In this document: piece by piece, positions 50,575-58,424 of the stretch
Position numbering within the stretch: position 1 is the stretch's first letter
Layout of the letters: every line of letters begins with the position of its first letter
Source of the DNA: Desulfocapsa sp.
Lineage (GTDB): Bacteria > Desulfobacterota > Desulfobulbia > Desulfobulbales > Desulfocapsaceae
DNA length: 64,000 nt
Direction of reading: 5' to 3'
Assembly (NCBI GenBank): GCA_030145625.1
Contig: JAQYVF010000006.1
Coordinates: 24,091 to 88,090 of the forward strand
Notes under the pieces: generated by a model
Told to the model about the DNA's origin: nothing
The model's input: the letters and a program-made list of their open reading frames with translations, nothing else
Databases searched by the model: none
Program-made: the position numbers and the translations under genes

Positions 50575-51946
50575 TGTCAGTAATATTGCAATTCTGCTGG
50601 TTGATGATGAGGTGATAAATGTCCAGAATGTTGGTCACTTCCTTGAGCAGCAAGGATTTCAGGTAACAACTGCGGCAAGCGGTAACGAGGCAATAACCTT
50701 ACTGAGTCAATCCCATTTTGATTTGGTCATAACAGATTTGAAAATGGGTGATGTCGATGGCGTTCAAGTTATGAAAACTGCCAAAGAACTCCATCCCGAA
50801 ATTGAGGTGATCATTGTTACCGGCTATGCAACGGTAAACTCCGCTGTAGATGCTATGTCCCATGGGGCATTTTATTACCTCCCTAAGCCGATTAAGCTCA
50901 AGGAGCTCCATACCCTGGTCCTGAGAGCAACTGAAAAAACTATGCTGCTGCGGGAAATCAGTCGTCTCAAGCAGCGTATCAAAGCGCAGCAGGGAACAAC
51001 GCAATTTATTGGTCAGAATCCTGCAATACTGCAGCTCAAGGATTCTATTGCTCATTTTGCTCAGCTGGACTGTAATATATTGATTACCGGTGAAACCGGA
51101 ACCGGTAAGGAACTGGTGGCCAGGACAATGTATGAACTGAGTCCCAGGGCTGATAAGCGTTTTCTGCCTATAAACTGTGGGGCAATGACAGAAGATCTGA
51201 TGGTCAATGAACTGTTCGGGCACGAAAAGGATGCCTATACTGATGCTGGTGGAATGCGTAATGGGCTCCTTGAATCGGCAAATGGCGGGGTGGTTCTCTT
51301 TGATGAAATTGGTGAAATGCCCCTCGTCATGCAGGTGAAACTGTTGCGGGTTTTGCAGGATAAAAAGATTATCAGGGTAGGCGGAACCCAAGAGATACCG
51401 ATAGATGTACGTCTGTTGGCTGCAACCAACCGGGATCTTAAAGAAGAAGTGGAAAAAGGGACATTTCGTCAGGATCTCTATTATCGGCTCAATGTCGTCA
51501 ATCTTCACATTCCGCCGTTGCGTGACAGAAGAGACGATATTCCATTGCTGGTTAACTATTTTCTGGCCAAATATTCCCTGCCCAATGGACGGAATAAAAG
51601 CATTTCTCCGGAAGCAATCCGGCGGCTGCAGGATTATAATTATCCGGGCAATGCGCGGGAGCTTGAAAATATTATTGAACGTTCTTTGGCCCTTTGTGAC
51701 AATTCAGAAATTCAACCACACCACCTTCCATCGGATCTTAGCAGTAGCCCGCATTTTCACTTTAAAGATATCCAGGGAGGAAAACCAAGCAAGAGCCTCG
51801 AAGAAAATGAACGTGAGTATATCCTCTCAGTCCTTAAAAGCGTTGACGGTAATAAGACAAAGGCCGCCAAAATCATAGGTATTGATAGGGTTTCCCTCTG
51901 GCGAAAGCTGAAAAAATATGAAAAAAACGGAATCGACGTGGGATAG
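50567..51946 (+). CDS. NtrC-type sigma-54 response regulator
   Basis: A 459-residue regulator with an intact receiver (LLVDDE, phospho-acceptor Asp57 in ITDLKM, VTGYA, Lys in PKPI), a AAA+ domain (Walker A GETGTGKE, Walker B GGVVLFDEIGE) and a Fis-type helix-turn-helix (KTKAAKIIGIDRVSLWRKLKKY). The sigma-54 contact loop is unusual: residues 222-227 read DAYTDA instead of GAFTGA. The start is the ATG at 50567, after GGGGGCG and overlapping the kinase stop; the longer frame from 50489 lies inside the kinase gene. It probably binds the TTGCA palindromes at 48788, 48681, 42081 and 40603. Confidence 0.92.
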   Translation: MTDVSNIAILLVDDEVINVQNVGHFLEQQGFQVTTAASGNEAITLLSQSHFDLVITDLKMGDVDGVQVMKTAKELHPEIEVIIVTGYATVNSAVDAMSHGAFYYLPKPIKLKELHTLVLRATEKTMLLREISRLKQRIKAQQGTTQFIGQNPAILQLKDSIAHFAQLDCNILITGETGTGKELVARTMYELSPRADKRFLPINCGAMTEDLMVNELFGHEKDAYTDAGGMRNGLLESANGGVVLFDEIGEMPLVMQVKLLRVLQDKKIIRVGGTQEIPIDVRLLAATNRDLKEEVEKGTFRQDLYYRLNVVNLHIPPLRDRRDDIPLLVNYFLAKYSLPNGRNKSISPEAIRRLQDYNYPGNARELENIIERSLALCDNSEIQPHHLPSDLSSSPHFHFKDIQGGKPSKSLEENEREYILSVLKSVDGNKTKAAKIIGIDRVSLWRKLKKYEKNGIDVG

Positions 51947-52049
51947 ATCCGCACTGGTATGCAGTGCTGGTCAGTGTTGTAGATTGAACCTTCTGCTTCT
52001 GGCAAACCCTGTAGTGGCACTGAGTTGTCGTTAGATCCGGTTTTGCGAG

Positions 52050-52090
52050 AAATGGTTAGGAGCAGGCTACAAGCCTGCTCCTAACCATTT
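52050..52090. repeat. perfect 19-bp palindrome of GTAGGAGC family
   Basis: AAATGGTTAGGAGCAGGCT (52050-52068), loop ACA, and its exact complement (52072-52090). The TAGGAGC/GCTCCTA core is that of the dispersed repeats. It may also act as a terminator for the regulator operon, with TTT after the stem on each strand. Confidence 0.75.
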
Positions 52091-52114
52091 AGAAGAAGTT
52101 GTGCCTTTTCCCCG

Positions 52115-52216
52115 TGCAGGAGCGAATTTATCCGCGAATGGGACTTGTTTCGACCCGCTTGTCTGTTTTGGCAAAGTGATGTGGCTGTTCGCGGTTGAAG
52201 CCGTTTTTACAGCGAG
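52115..52216. repeat. GTAGGAGC-family repeat copy
   Basis: It begins TGCAGGAGCGAATTTATCCGC, continues GCGAATGGGACTTG, and has CGACCCGCTTGTCTG, GGCTGTTCGCGGTTG and AAGCCG blocks related to the copies at 32244 and 23491. Non-coding, between the regulator and lolA genes. Confidence 0.6.
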
Positions 52217-52302
52217 AGTTCTTTGCAATGGTGTGGTTTTCGTATGGTATGAAAATAGGCCTGTGATAAAATTGCAGGTCCTCAACTCCTCATTTTGTTG
52301 TG

Positions 52303-53034
52303 CTACTGATAAATTGTTTCAGTTCCATCAGGGGGGGTGAAGGTGAACAGGCGTTGCATCAGGGGGGCATCGTCTGGAGAAAGGGTGTTGACCATGATAT
52401 TGCTGAAGTTGAGGATGGTCAGGGTGTCGAAATGATCAAGGATCTCTATGCGGCGAATCAGGGAATCCTCTGTTATCCAGAGATGGATGGAGGCTACTTG
52501 GGATTGTCTTGCTTTAGGGATGAGTTTGATCACTGTTGTCTGGCTTTGGGTTTCCAGTATAGTACCTTCCTTCTGTGCTGGTTCCAGAATCTTGAAGTCC
52601 TGAAGCAGGTTCCCGGAGCCAGTAAAAAAAGAGTAGGTGAGATACTGTCTCAGAGATTCGGCTGAACTGACAATTATCTGCTTTAGTGCCGCAAAATACA
52701 TGGAAAAGGTCTCACCGTCACTGACCAGAACCTGCTGATCGGGATCTGAATAGTTCCAGCGCATCATACCCGGCTGTACTGCTTCGGTGTCGTCTTTGAT
52801 GCTCTTGACGAAAAACGCCTGGCCACGTCCTTTCTTTGGCCGCCCGCTGAGTTGTCCCCTGGTATTCTGGACAAAATCAAAGCTGAGTGAATGTAATTCA
52901 TCGTATCGCTTCTGCAACCTGCTGGCCGTGTCTTCCGGAGATTCTTCTGCAAGAGCCGAAATTGGAGAAAGAGAGAGCAGGAGGAACAAAAAAAGAAAGA
53001 AGGAGTTATGGGGTATTGCCTTGATTGTTGTCAT
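52303..53034 (-). CDS. lolA: LolA-like outer membrane lipoprotein carrier
   Basis: A 243-residue secreted protein of the LolA family, which ferries lipoproteins across the periplasm. It has a signal peptide (FFLFLFLLLSLSPISALA), then LQKRYDELHSLSFDFVQNT and GQAFFVKSIKDDTEAVQPGMMRWNY (a LolA strand pattern of F-x-Q and P-G-x-(M/L)-R-W), VSDGETF and the closing strands. The PGxxRW motif is diagnostic. It is longer than E. coli LolA (203). It overlaps murI by 4 bases. No lolB or lolCDE gene is adjacent. Confidence 0.83.
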   Translation of the reverse strand: MTTIKAIPHNSFFLFLFLLLSLSPISALAEESPEDTASRLQKRYDELHSLSFDFVQNTRGQLSGRPKKGRGQAFFVKSIKDDTEAVQPGMMRWNYSDPDQQVLVSDGETFSMYFAALKQIIVSSAESLRQYLTYSFFTGSGNLLQDFKILEPAQKEGTILETQSQTTVIKLIPKARQSQVASIHLWITEDSLIRRIEILDHFDTLTILNFSNIMVNTLSPDDAPLMQRLFTFTPPDGTETIYQ

Positions 53035-53813
53035 GCCAGTGTTAGCTCCATAGGGCGGGAAAAAATGCGTTGAGCCACCTTCATGGCTGTTTCGGTGCGG
53101 TCGGAAACATAATAGTTGTGACTCACCTGCTCCTGTTCTTGTCTGGAAAGAAGAGTCGGGTTGTGCAAGAGAAAATCTTTGACGTATTGGGCTGTTTCAA
53201 TGGAGGAATCAATGAGCGTAACTCGTTTTCCAATACGGGGTTGGATCAGCTCTTTGAGCAGAGGGTAATGGGTACAGCCAAGAACCAGAGTGTCTATCTG
53301 TTTGTCTTTTAAGGGGTGGAGATAGCGGCGCAGGATCATCTTTGTTTCCCGTTTGTTCAGCCAGTTTTCTTCCACCAGGGGGACCAGCAGGGGGCAGGGT
53401 TCTGAGTAGACCTTAAAGTCAGGACGCTCTGCAGTGATGGTTTTCTGGTAGATACCGCTTTTCACCGTGGCTTTGGTACCAATGATGCCGATACGCCCGT
53501 TCTTGCTGGTGTTAATGGCTCGATTGGCTGCCGGAGTAACCACTTCAATGATGGGGACCTGGAAACGTTCCCGTAAAGTCTGGGTGGCAACCGAGGAGGC
53601 TGTGTTACAGGCAATGATGATCAGCTCGGCTCCTTTTTCCAGGAGAAATTCGGTGTTACGGATGGAATAGTCGATGATGGTCGTGGGGCTTTTGGGACCA
53701 TATGGAGTCCTGGCGATGTCACCGTAATAGACAAGTGAGTAGTCAGGCAGGAGCTGTTCCACTGCACGGGCCACTGTCATGCCGCCGATGCCTGAATCAA
53801 AAATACCTATCAT
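53031..53813 (-). CDS. murI: glutamate racemase
   Basis: A 260-residue cofactor-independent racemase producing D-glutamate for peptidoglycan. The two catalytic cysteines lie in IIACNTASS and VLGCTHYPLL; FDSGIGGMTV begins the protein and GDIARTPYG is conserved. Length is typical. It precedes lolA with a 4-base overlap, giving an envelope-biogenesis pair. The start ATG at 53813 is the first of the conserved MIGIFDSG. Confidence 0.95.
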   Translation of the reverse strand: MIGIFDSGIGGMTVARAVEQLLPDYSLVYYGDIARTPYGPKSPTTIIDYSIRNTEFLLEKGAELIIIACNTASSVATQTLRERFQVPIIEVVTPAANRAINTSKNGRIGIIGTKATVKSGIYQKTITAERPDFKVYSEPCPLLVPLVEENWLNKRETKMILRRYLHPLKDKQIDTLVLGCTHYPLLKELIQPRIGKRVTLIDSSIETAQYVKDFLLHNPTLLSRQEQEQVSHNYYVSDRTETAMKVAQRIFSRPMELTLA

Positions 53814-53912
53814 GAGAGGGGCTTATTAAAAGGGAGAGGGAAGGGACAAGAATTTAATATGTTAACGTAGGAAATGCCTGTCTGTTTAAGAGGTAGTTAA
53901 GGGCCGATGCAG

Positions 53913-53952
53913 CTTTCCCGGCTGTCTGTATGAGTGATAGACAGCCGGGAAG
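53913..53952 (-). terminator. hairpin beyond mucR-like gene
   Basis: CTTTCCCGGCTGTCT (53913-53927) pairs with AGACAGCCGGGAAG (53939-53952). It lies 8 bases past the mucR-like stop on the minus strand; there is no U-tract, so termination strength is uncertain. Confidence 0.6.
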
Positions 53953-53959
53953 GTCTTGG

Positions 53960-54433
53960 TTATTTTTTTACAGTTCTTCTTCTGACTGGTTTCTTCTTGG
54001 TAGCATTGGACTTTTTACGGGCTTCAATTGATTTTTTCAGGGCATCAGGAATACCGCGTGCCTTTCCTGACTCTTTTCTTTTTTCTGAAAGTGCTTTTGC
54101 ACAAAGGGGCTGGCGTAAAGAAAAACCATATTTGATTCTGTATTCTCGTCCTGTGAGTTCATGGGAACGGAGATGTTTTGGTGAGAGCATTTTGAACTCT
54201 TCACCACATTCCAAGCAGATGATCTTGTTCTTTAAAATTGATTTGTCGGGGGAGATAGAAGGCTTTTGGTTTTCTTCTACACTACTTAGTTCACCTGATT
54301 CCAGTTTTTGCAGGTTTTGCAAGGTGGAAAAAGTTTCCTGTAATGCTGCCTGCATCTCTTCTATTGTTAAGTTTGTTGAATTGCCTTGGGCTTGAACGAT
54401 TTCCGCTGCCATTTCAACCAGTGATTTTGTCAT
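53960..54433 (-). CDS. MucR/Ros family zinc-finger regulator
   Basis: A 157-residue transcriptional regulator of the MucR/Ros family. The prokaryotic zinc finger is CLECGEEFKMLSPKHLRSH, with Cys-X2-Cys and the two histidines, followed by the diagnostic GREYRIKYGF. Alphaproteobacterial MucR and Ros act as H-NS-like gene silencers binding AT-rich DNA. The C-terminal tail (KKSNATKKKPVRRRTVKK) is strongly basic, an unusual addition that would add nonspecific DNA contact. AGGAG lies 6 bases before the ATG at 54433; a 13-residue upstream extension is rejected. It is monocistronic. Confidence 0.88.
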   Translation of the reverse strand: MTKSLVEMAAEIVQAQGNSTNLTIEEMQAALQETFSTLQNLQKLESGELSSVEENQKPSISPDKSILKNKIICLECGEEFKMLSPKHLRSHELTGREYRIKYGFSLRQPLCAKALSEKRKESGKARGIPDALKKSIEARKKSNATKKKPVRRRTVKK

Positions 54434-54725
54434 TATATTCTCCTGAGGATTTAGACTTTTTTTAATGATCAATAGTAGTATCTAATTGATAGTATACAGG
54501 CAGGTCTAAAAGTCAAGTGGTGACTTTAAATTCTTGTGAAGTAGATTTGTTTCACTCTTGTTGAACAAGAGTGAAGGGGAAGAGTTGACAGACCGAAGCT
54601 GGAGCATTATATTAGAGTCGTTTTTGCTGAGAGTTTCTTGGATGCAGACAGGGTGTTTCTGGCTGTTTCTCTGAATTGTTATATGATTTCAATAAGATTT
54701 ATCTGTAAGTGTAATGGAGTGAAAA

Positions 54726-54998
54726 ATGCCTGTTTACGAATATGAGTGTCCAGCATGTGAAGCTGTTTTTGAAGTGCAGCAGCGAATGACTGATGACCCC
54801 TTGTCTAAATGTCCTGAGTGTGACGGTGCTGTAAAAAAAATAATGTCCAGGAGTTCTTTTCAACTCAAGGGCGGCGGTTGGTACGCTGATGGTTACTCTT
54901 CAAGCAATGCGACCGCAGGTAAAGCATCCAGTCCTCCTCCTTCCCCCTGCAAATCAGGCGATAGCTGTGCTTCCTGCCCGGCTGCTTCGACAACTTAA
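54726..54998 (+). CDS. FmdB family zinc-ribbon protein
   Basis: A 90-residue protein of the FmdB/CxxC regulatory family. The N-terminal zinc ribbon is complete: MPVYEYECPACEAVFE, then KCPECDG, followed by KKIMSRSSFQLKGGGWYADGY, the usual continuation. The tail contains three more cysteines (SPCKSGDSCASCPA), common in the family. Members are often near formamidase or Fe-S genes but their role is not settled. A terminator hairpin follows 7 bases after the stop. Confidence 0.88.
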   Translation: MPVYEYECPACEAVFEVQQRMTDDPLSKCPECDGAVKKIMSRSSFQLKGGGWYADGYSSSNATAGKASSPPPSPCKSGDSCASCPAASTT

Positions 54999-55004
54999 TC
55001 GAAT

Positions 55005-55055
55005 AACGAGATGCTTTGCCGCTACTCCGGCAAGGTATCTCGTCTGCTTTTCTTT
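55005..55055 (+). terminator. intrinsic terminator after fmdB-like gene
   Basis: AACGAGATGCTTTGCCG pairs with CGGCAAGGTATCTCG (55028-55042), followed by TCTGCTTTTCTTTTTCC. Confidence 0.7.
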
Positions 55056-55072
55056 TTCCTTCAGCCCCTCAG

Positions 55073-55540
55073 TTATTCTCTGAACTGGTTTCCATCAATG
55101 GCATACCTGCGCATTATTTTCAGCAGGGCTGCTCTGGTGAGGTGTGACAGCCGTGCTGCCAGGGAGACATTTCCATTACTTTTTTTGAGTAGTGTAAAAA
55201 CGTACTGCCGGGTGAAAGAATCAAGACAATTATCCTTGGCTTCTTTATAGGGTATTATTTTCATTTCTCCCTTCGGGCTTAAACCGGGATCTACGGTTGG
55301 CAATGGCGAATCTATCATAAGATGCTGGGCATCAATAACAGCACCTGGGCAGAAGAGCACTGCACGGCGTATTACATTCTGCAGTTCTCTGATATTGCCT
55401 GGCCAATTGTGCCTGAAGAGTGTTTCAAGAGCAGTTTGAGAGAATTCTTTTTCAGTACTGTTCAGTTCACTGCCAGCTTTTTTTAGAAAGTGCTTGGCAA
55501 GCAGAAAGAAGAGGTACTCTCTCCGAGACAGTATCGAGCC
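55073..55540 (-). pseudogene. C-terminal remnant of an NtrC-type activator
   Basis: Read on the minus strand this translates to the end of a sigma-54 activator: [34 protein letters not shown], then a linker and a Fis-type helix-turn-helix (GNVSLAARLSHLTRAALLKIMRRY). The NWPGNIREL block is diagnostic of the AAA+ domain end. Everything N-terminal (receiver or sensor, Walker motifs, GAFTGA) is missing, and upstream of about 55540 the frame loses all similarity. An internal ATG at 55360 would give only 95 residues. It is the remains of a third activator gene in this window. Confidence 0.75.
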
Positions 55541-55703
55541 GGTCTGTCAATTGGTCTGGAACAGGTTATTTTGAAGGCCCTGTCTTATGAGAGAAAAAAA
55601 GATACCAATGGGTAGAGGATCTGTGGGAGGATCTCAAGGAGGCGGGGAAATAGGTTGTTTGAGGGAAGAGGCTGGGAAGAACCTTCGGTGTTGATGGGGT
55701 TTG

Positions 55704-56783
55704 TCAGGGGCAGATGGCCATTGCATCGCCGTACGAGTAGAATCGGTAGCCAAGTGTAATGGCCTCCTCATAACTTTCAAGCAGGGTGTTGCGTCCGCAG
55801 AGGGCTGCTACGAGAAAGAGCAGTGAAGACTGGGGGAGATGGAAATTGGTGATGAGATTATCGACCACCTTGAATTCAAATCCGGGAACGATATAGAGTC
55901 TGCACCAGCCGTCTCCAGCCTGTACCTGACCATTTTCATCGGCCATAAACTCGAGTGTCCGTACCGTGGTGGTTCCTACGGCCCATATCTTTCCGCCGTT
56001 TGCCCGCACACTGTTAATCTTGTCGGCACTTTCTTTGGATACTGAGACATGCTCCTGGTGAATCTTGTGTTCTCTGATCTCTTCGCAGCGAACCGGGGCA
56101 AAGGTGCCGTGACCCACATGCAGGGTGATATGGGCCGTGTCGATGCCTTTTGTCTGAATGGCCTGCAACAGTTCCCTGGAAAAATGGAGACCAGCGGTGG
56201 GGGCAGCCACGGCACCCGGTTGGTGGGCGTATACTGTCTGGTAACGTTTTCGGTCTTCTTCGGTGCTGCCCTCTGTCCTGCTGATATAAGGAGGAAGCGG
56301 CACCTGGCCGTGATCGTCCAGGACGGTGGCCAGTGCTTTGTTGCCTGGATAGTGGAGTTCGATCTTGACTTTTCCCTCTGCCAGCAGTTCCAGGACAATG
56401 GCGGAAAGGTCTGGCCCTAAGAGGAGGCGGCTACCAGGTTTTGGGCGCTTAGAACTCTTGAGCAGGGCTGTGGCTGATGCCCTTTTTTCCTCTTCACCAT
56501 CTTGTCTCTCGTGAGGGTAGGAGAGGAGGAATACTTCCACCTTACCGCCGCTCTCTTTGTGGCCCAGCAGTCGTGCCGGAAAGACTTTGGTGTTGTTGAC
56601 CACCAGCAGATCTCCGGGGTTCAACAGGTCGATGATCTGGTGAAACTGCCCATGTTCCCGCGTTTCGCTTTTCCGGTGCAGGATAAGGAGGCGGGAGTTT
56701 TCCCTGGCATCTGCCGGGTGCTGGGCAATATTTTCCTGGGGAAGTGTGTAGTCGTAGGCCTGGAGGGAGAAATCCTGTTGCAT
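55704..56783 (-). CDS. queA: S-adenosylmethionine:tRNA ribosyltransferase-isomerase
   Basis: A 359-residue QueA, which transfers and isomerises the ribose of S-adenosylmethionine onto preQ1 in tRNA to form epoxyqueuosine. Family blocks: YDYTLPQENIAQHPA at the N-terminus, LLVVNNTKVFPARLLG, PTAGLHFSRELL, HVGHGTFAPVR, and VGTTTVRTLE. Length agrees with E. coli QueA (356). It is a single gene convergent on the decayed activator and divergent from mqnB, with a MITE relic in between. Confidence 0.95.
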   Translation of the reverse strand: MQQDFSLQAYDYTLPQENIAQHPADARENSRLLILHRKSETREHGQFHQIIDLLNPGDLLVVNNTKVFPARLLGHKESGGKVEVFLLSYPHERQDGEEEKRASATALLKSSKRPKPGSRLLLGPDLSAIVLELLAEGKVKIELHYPGNKALATVLDDHGQVPLPPYISRTEGSTEEDRKRYQTVYAHQPGAVAAPTAGLHFSRELLQAIQTKGIDTAHITLHVGHGTFAPVRCEEIREHKIHQEHVSVSKESADKINSVRANGGKIWAVGTTTVRTLEFMADENGQVQAGDGWCRLYIVPGFEFKVVDNLITNFHLPQSSLLFLVAALCGRNTLLESYEEAITLGYRFYSYGDAMAICP

Positions 56784-56817
56784 GGTTCTTAGGTTATACT
56801 GTATACGTAAAACTGAA

Positions 56818-56854
56818 GGCCACCTTGCAAAATTCTAATTTTTCAAGGTACCCT
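56818..56854. mobile_element. MITE relic of 37 bp (fused ends)
   Basis: The two terminal repeats joined with the interior deleted: GGCCACCTTGCAAAATT followed by CTAATTTTTCAAGGTACCC. A perfect 4-bp duplication TGAA flanks it (56814-56817 and 56855-56858). It lies between the divergent queA and mqnB genes, over their promoter region. Confidence 0.8.
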
Positions 56855-56922
56855 GAAATAACTATCGGACAGGGCAATGGTTTGATTGCCCCAACTATTC
56901 AAGATGGAATTGTTTACCTACC

Positions 56923-57585
56923 ATGATCCTTGCTGCTTGTGCAACCGAATTTGAGATGCATCCCTTGCTTGATCTTCTGAATCCAGGAGATGGGGAATGG
57001 TTGAGCCTGGTTACCGGGGTTGGAATTGTGGAGACCACCCTCAGCCTGACTCGTTACCTGGAACAGTATCAGGGGCGGGTGAGCGGGGTGCTTCACTTTG
57101 GCGTAGGTGGGGCTTATGTTCGTCCTGATGGGGATGGAGCGAATCTTCTGGATATTTGCCTTGCCGATGAGGAACTTTTTGGCGATTTTGGGATATGTCA
57201 CCAGGATCGGATTGAACCTCTGAGTGAACAGATGCTGTATCGGCAGCGTTATCCTCTGGATCGTGTCCTGCTTGAGCAGGCAGGAAAGATATTACAGGAG
57301 CATGGGCTTTTTTATAAACAGGGAAGTTTTGTCACGGTTTGTGGTGTGAGTGCTACGGCTGCACGCGGGGCCATGCTTTCTCAACAGTACAACGGAATAT
57401 GTGAAAATATGGAAGGTGCGGCCATGGCCAGGGTCTGTGAAGAGTTTCATCTTCCCCTCCTTGAATTGCGGACGATTTCCAATTTTGTCGAAGACAGAGA
57501 CCTGGGTCGCTGGAGATTGGCCGAGGCCTGCGAGCGTGCCGGAAGGGTCGCTGCATTACTCATTAGGGATTTGAAACGATCATGA
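56923..57585 (+). CDS. mqnB: futalosine hydrolase
   Basis: A 220-residue nucleosidase of the MTA/SAH nucleosidase fold, most likely MqnB, releasing hypoxanthine from futalosine (or adenine from aminofutalosine) in menaquinone synthesis. Seen: ACATEFEMHPLL, the ribose-binding NMEGAAMARVCEEF with the catalytic Glu, and SNFVEDRD with the purine-contacting Asp. Assignment rests on the mqnD gene overlapping its stop by 4 bases. No clear ribosome site precedes ATG 56923. Confidence 0.88.
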   Translation: MILAACATEFEMHPLLDLLNPGDGEWLSLVTGVGIVETTLSLTRYLEQYQGRVSGVLHFGVGGAYVRPDGDGANLLDICLADEELFGDFGICHQDRIEPLSEQMLYRQRYPLDRVLLEQAGKILQEHGLFYKQGSFVTVCGVSATAARGAMLSQQYNGICENMEGAAMARVCEEFHLPLLELRTISNFVEDRDLGRWRLAEACERAGRVAALLIRDLKRS

Positions 57586-58424
57586 CAACCCCACTTAGCA
57601 TTGGCTATTCGCCCTGTCCTAACGACACCTATATCTTTTACGGCCTGACCCACAACAAGGTCATGTCGCCGGGTGTGAAACTGGCATCTCCTCTGCTGGA
57701 AGATGTGGAGACCTTAAATAGCTGGGCAATGGATAAAAAGCTTGATATCACAAAACTCTCTTTTCATGCCCTTGGCCATGTCCTGGATGACTACTGTGTC
57801 CTCTCTGCCGGCAGTGCCCTTGGCCGAGGTTGTGGTCCGCTTCTTGTTGCTCGCCCCGGTTTTGACCCATCTTCGCTTGTGACGGCTCGGGTAGCCATTC
57901 CCGGTCGTCTGACCACGGCAGCACTCCTCTTTCGCATGTATTCGCCCCCTTCTCAACAGCTGATTGAGATGCGGTTTGACGAGGTTATGACTGCGGTGAC
58001 ACAAGGAGAGGTCGATGTTGGTGTTATCATCCATGAAAGTCGTTTTACGTTTGCTGAACATGGACTGGTCTGTCTCCAGGATCTTGGGCAGTGGTGGGAA
58101 GAGTCCTCCGGTCATCCCATCCCCCTTGGCTGTATCGCCGCCAGGCGCTCGCTGGGGAAGGAGCGGATTGCCTCGATTGATCAGGCCATTCATGATTCCA
58201 TTGTCTGGGCCGACAAACACCCAGAAGAGTGTTTACCCTATATAAGTAAATATGCACAGGAGATGGATCAGCAGGTGATGCAGAGTCATATCGGTCTGTA
58301 CGTTAATGACTATTCCAAGGATTTGGGCGGGGAGGGAATGGCAGCCATTGAAGCCTTTCTCCGTCTTGGTCGTGAAGCAGGTATTCTTCCCGTCCTGTCC
58401 AAGGGAGTTACCCTGCAGGCATGA
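57582..58424 (+). CDS. mqnD: 1,4-dihydroxy-6-naphthoate synthase
   Basis: A 280-residue MqnD, converting cyclic dehypoxanthine futalosine to 1,4-dihydroxy-6-naphthoate. The SPCPNDTYIFYGL start and SFHALGHVLDDYCVLSAGSALGRGCGPL segment (given in parts) are diagnostic, with the catalytic histidine expected in VGVIIHESRFTF. The fold is that of periplasmic-binding-protein type II. It sits between mqnB and the mobBA fusion with ATGA overlaps on both sides. MqnA, MqnC and MqnE are not in the window. Confidence 0.94.
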   Translation: MTTPLSIGYSPCPNDTYIFYGLTHNKVMSPGVKLASPLLEDVETLNSWAMDKKLDITKLSFHALGHVLDDYCVLSAGSALGRGCGPLLVARPGFDPSSLVTARVAIPGRLTTAALLFRMYSPPSQQLIEMRFDEVMTAVTQGEVDVGVIIHESRFTFAEHGLVCLQDLGQWWEESSGHPIPLGCIAARRSLGKERIASIDQAIHDSIVWADKHPEECLPYISKYAQEMDQQVMQSHIGLYVNDYSKDLGGEGMAAIEAFLRLGREAGILPVLSKGVTLQA

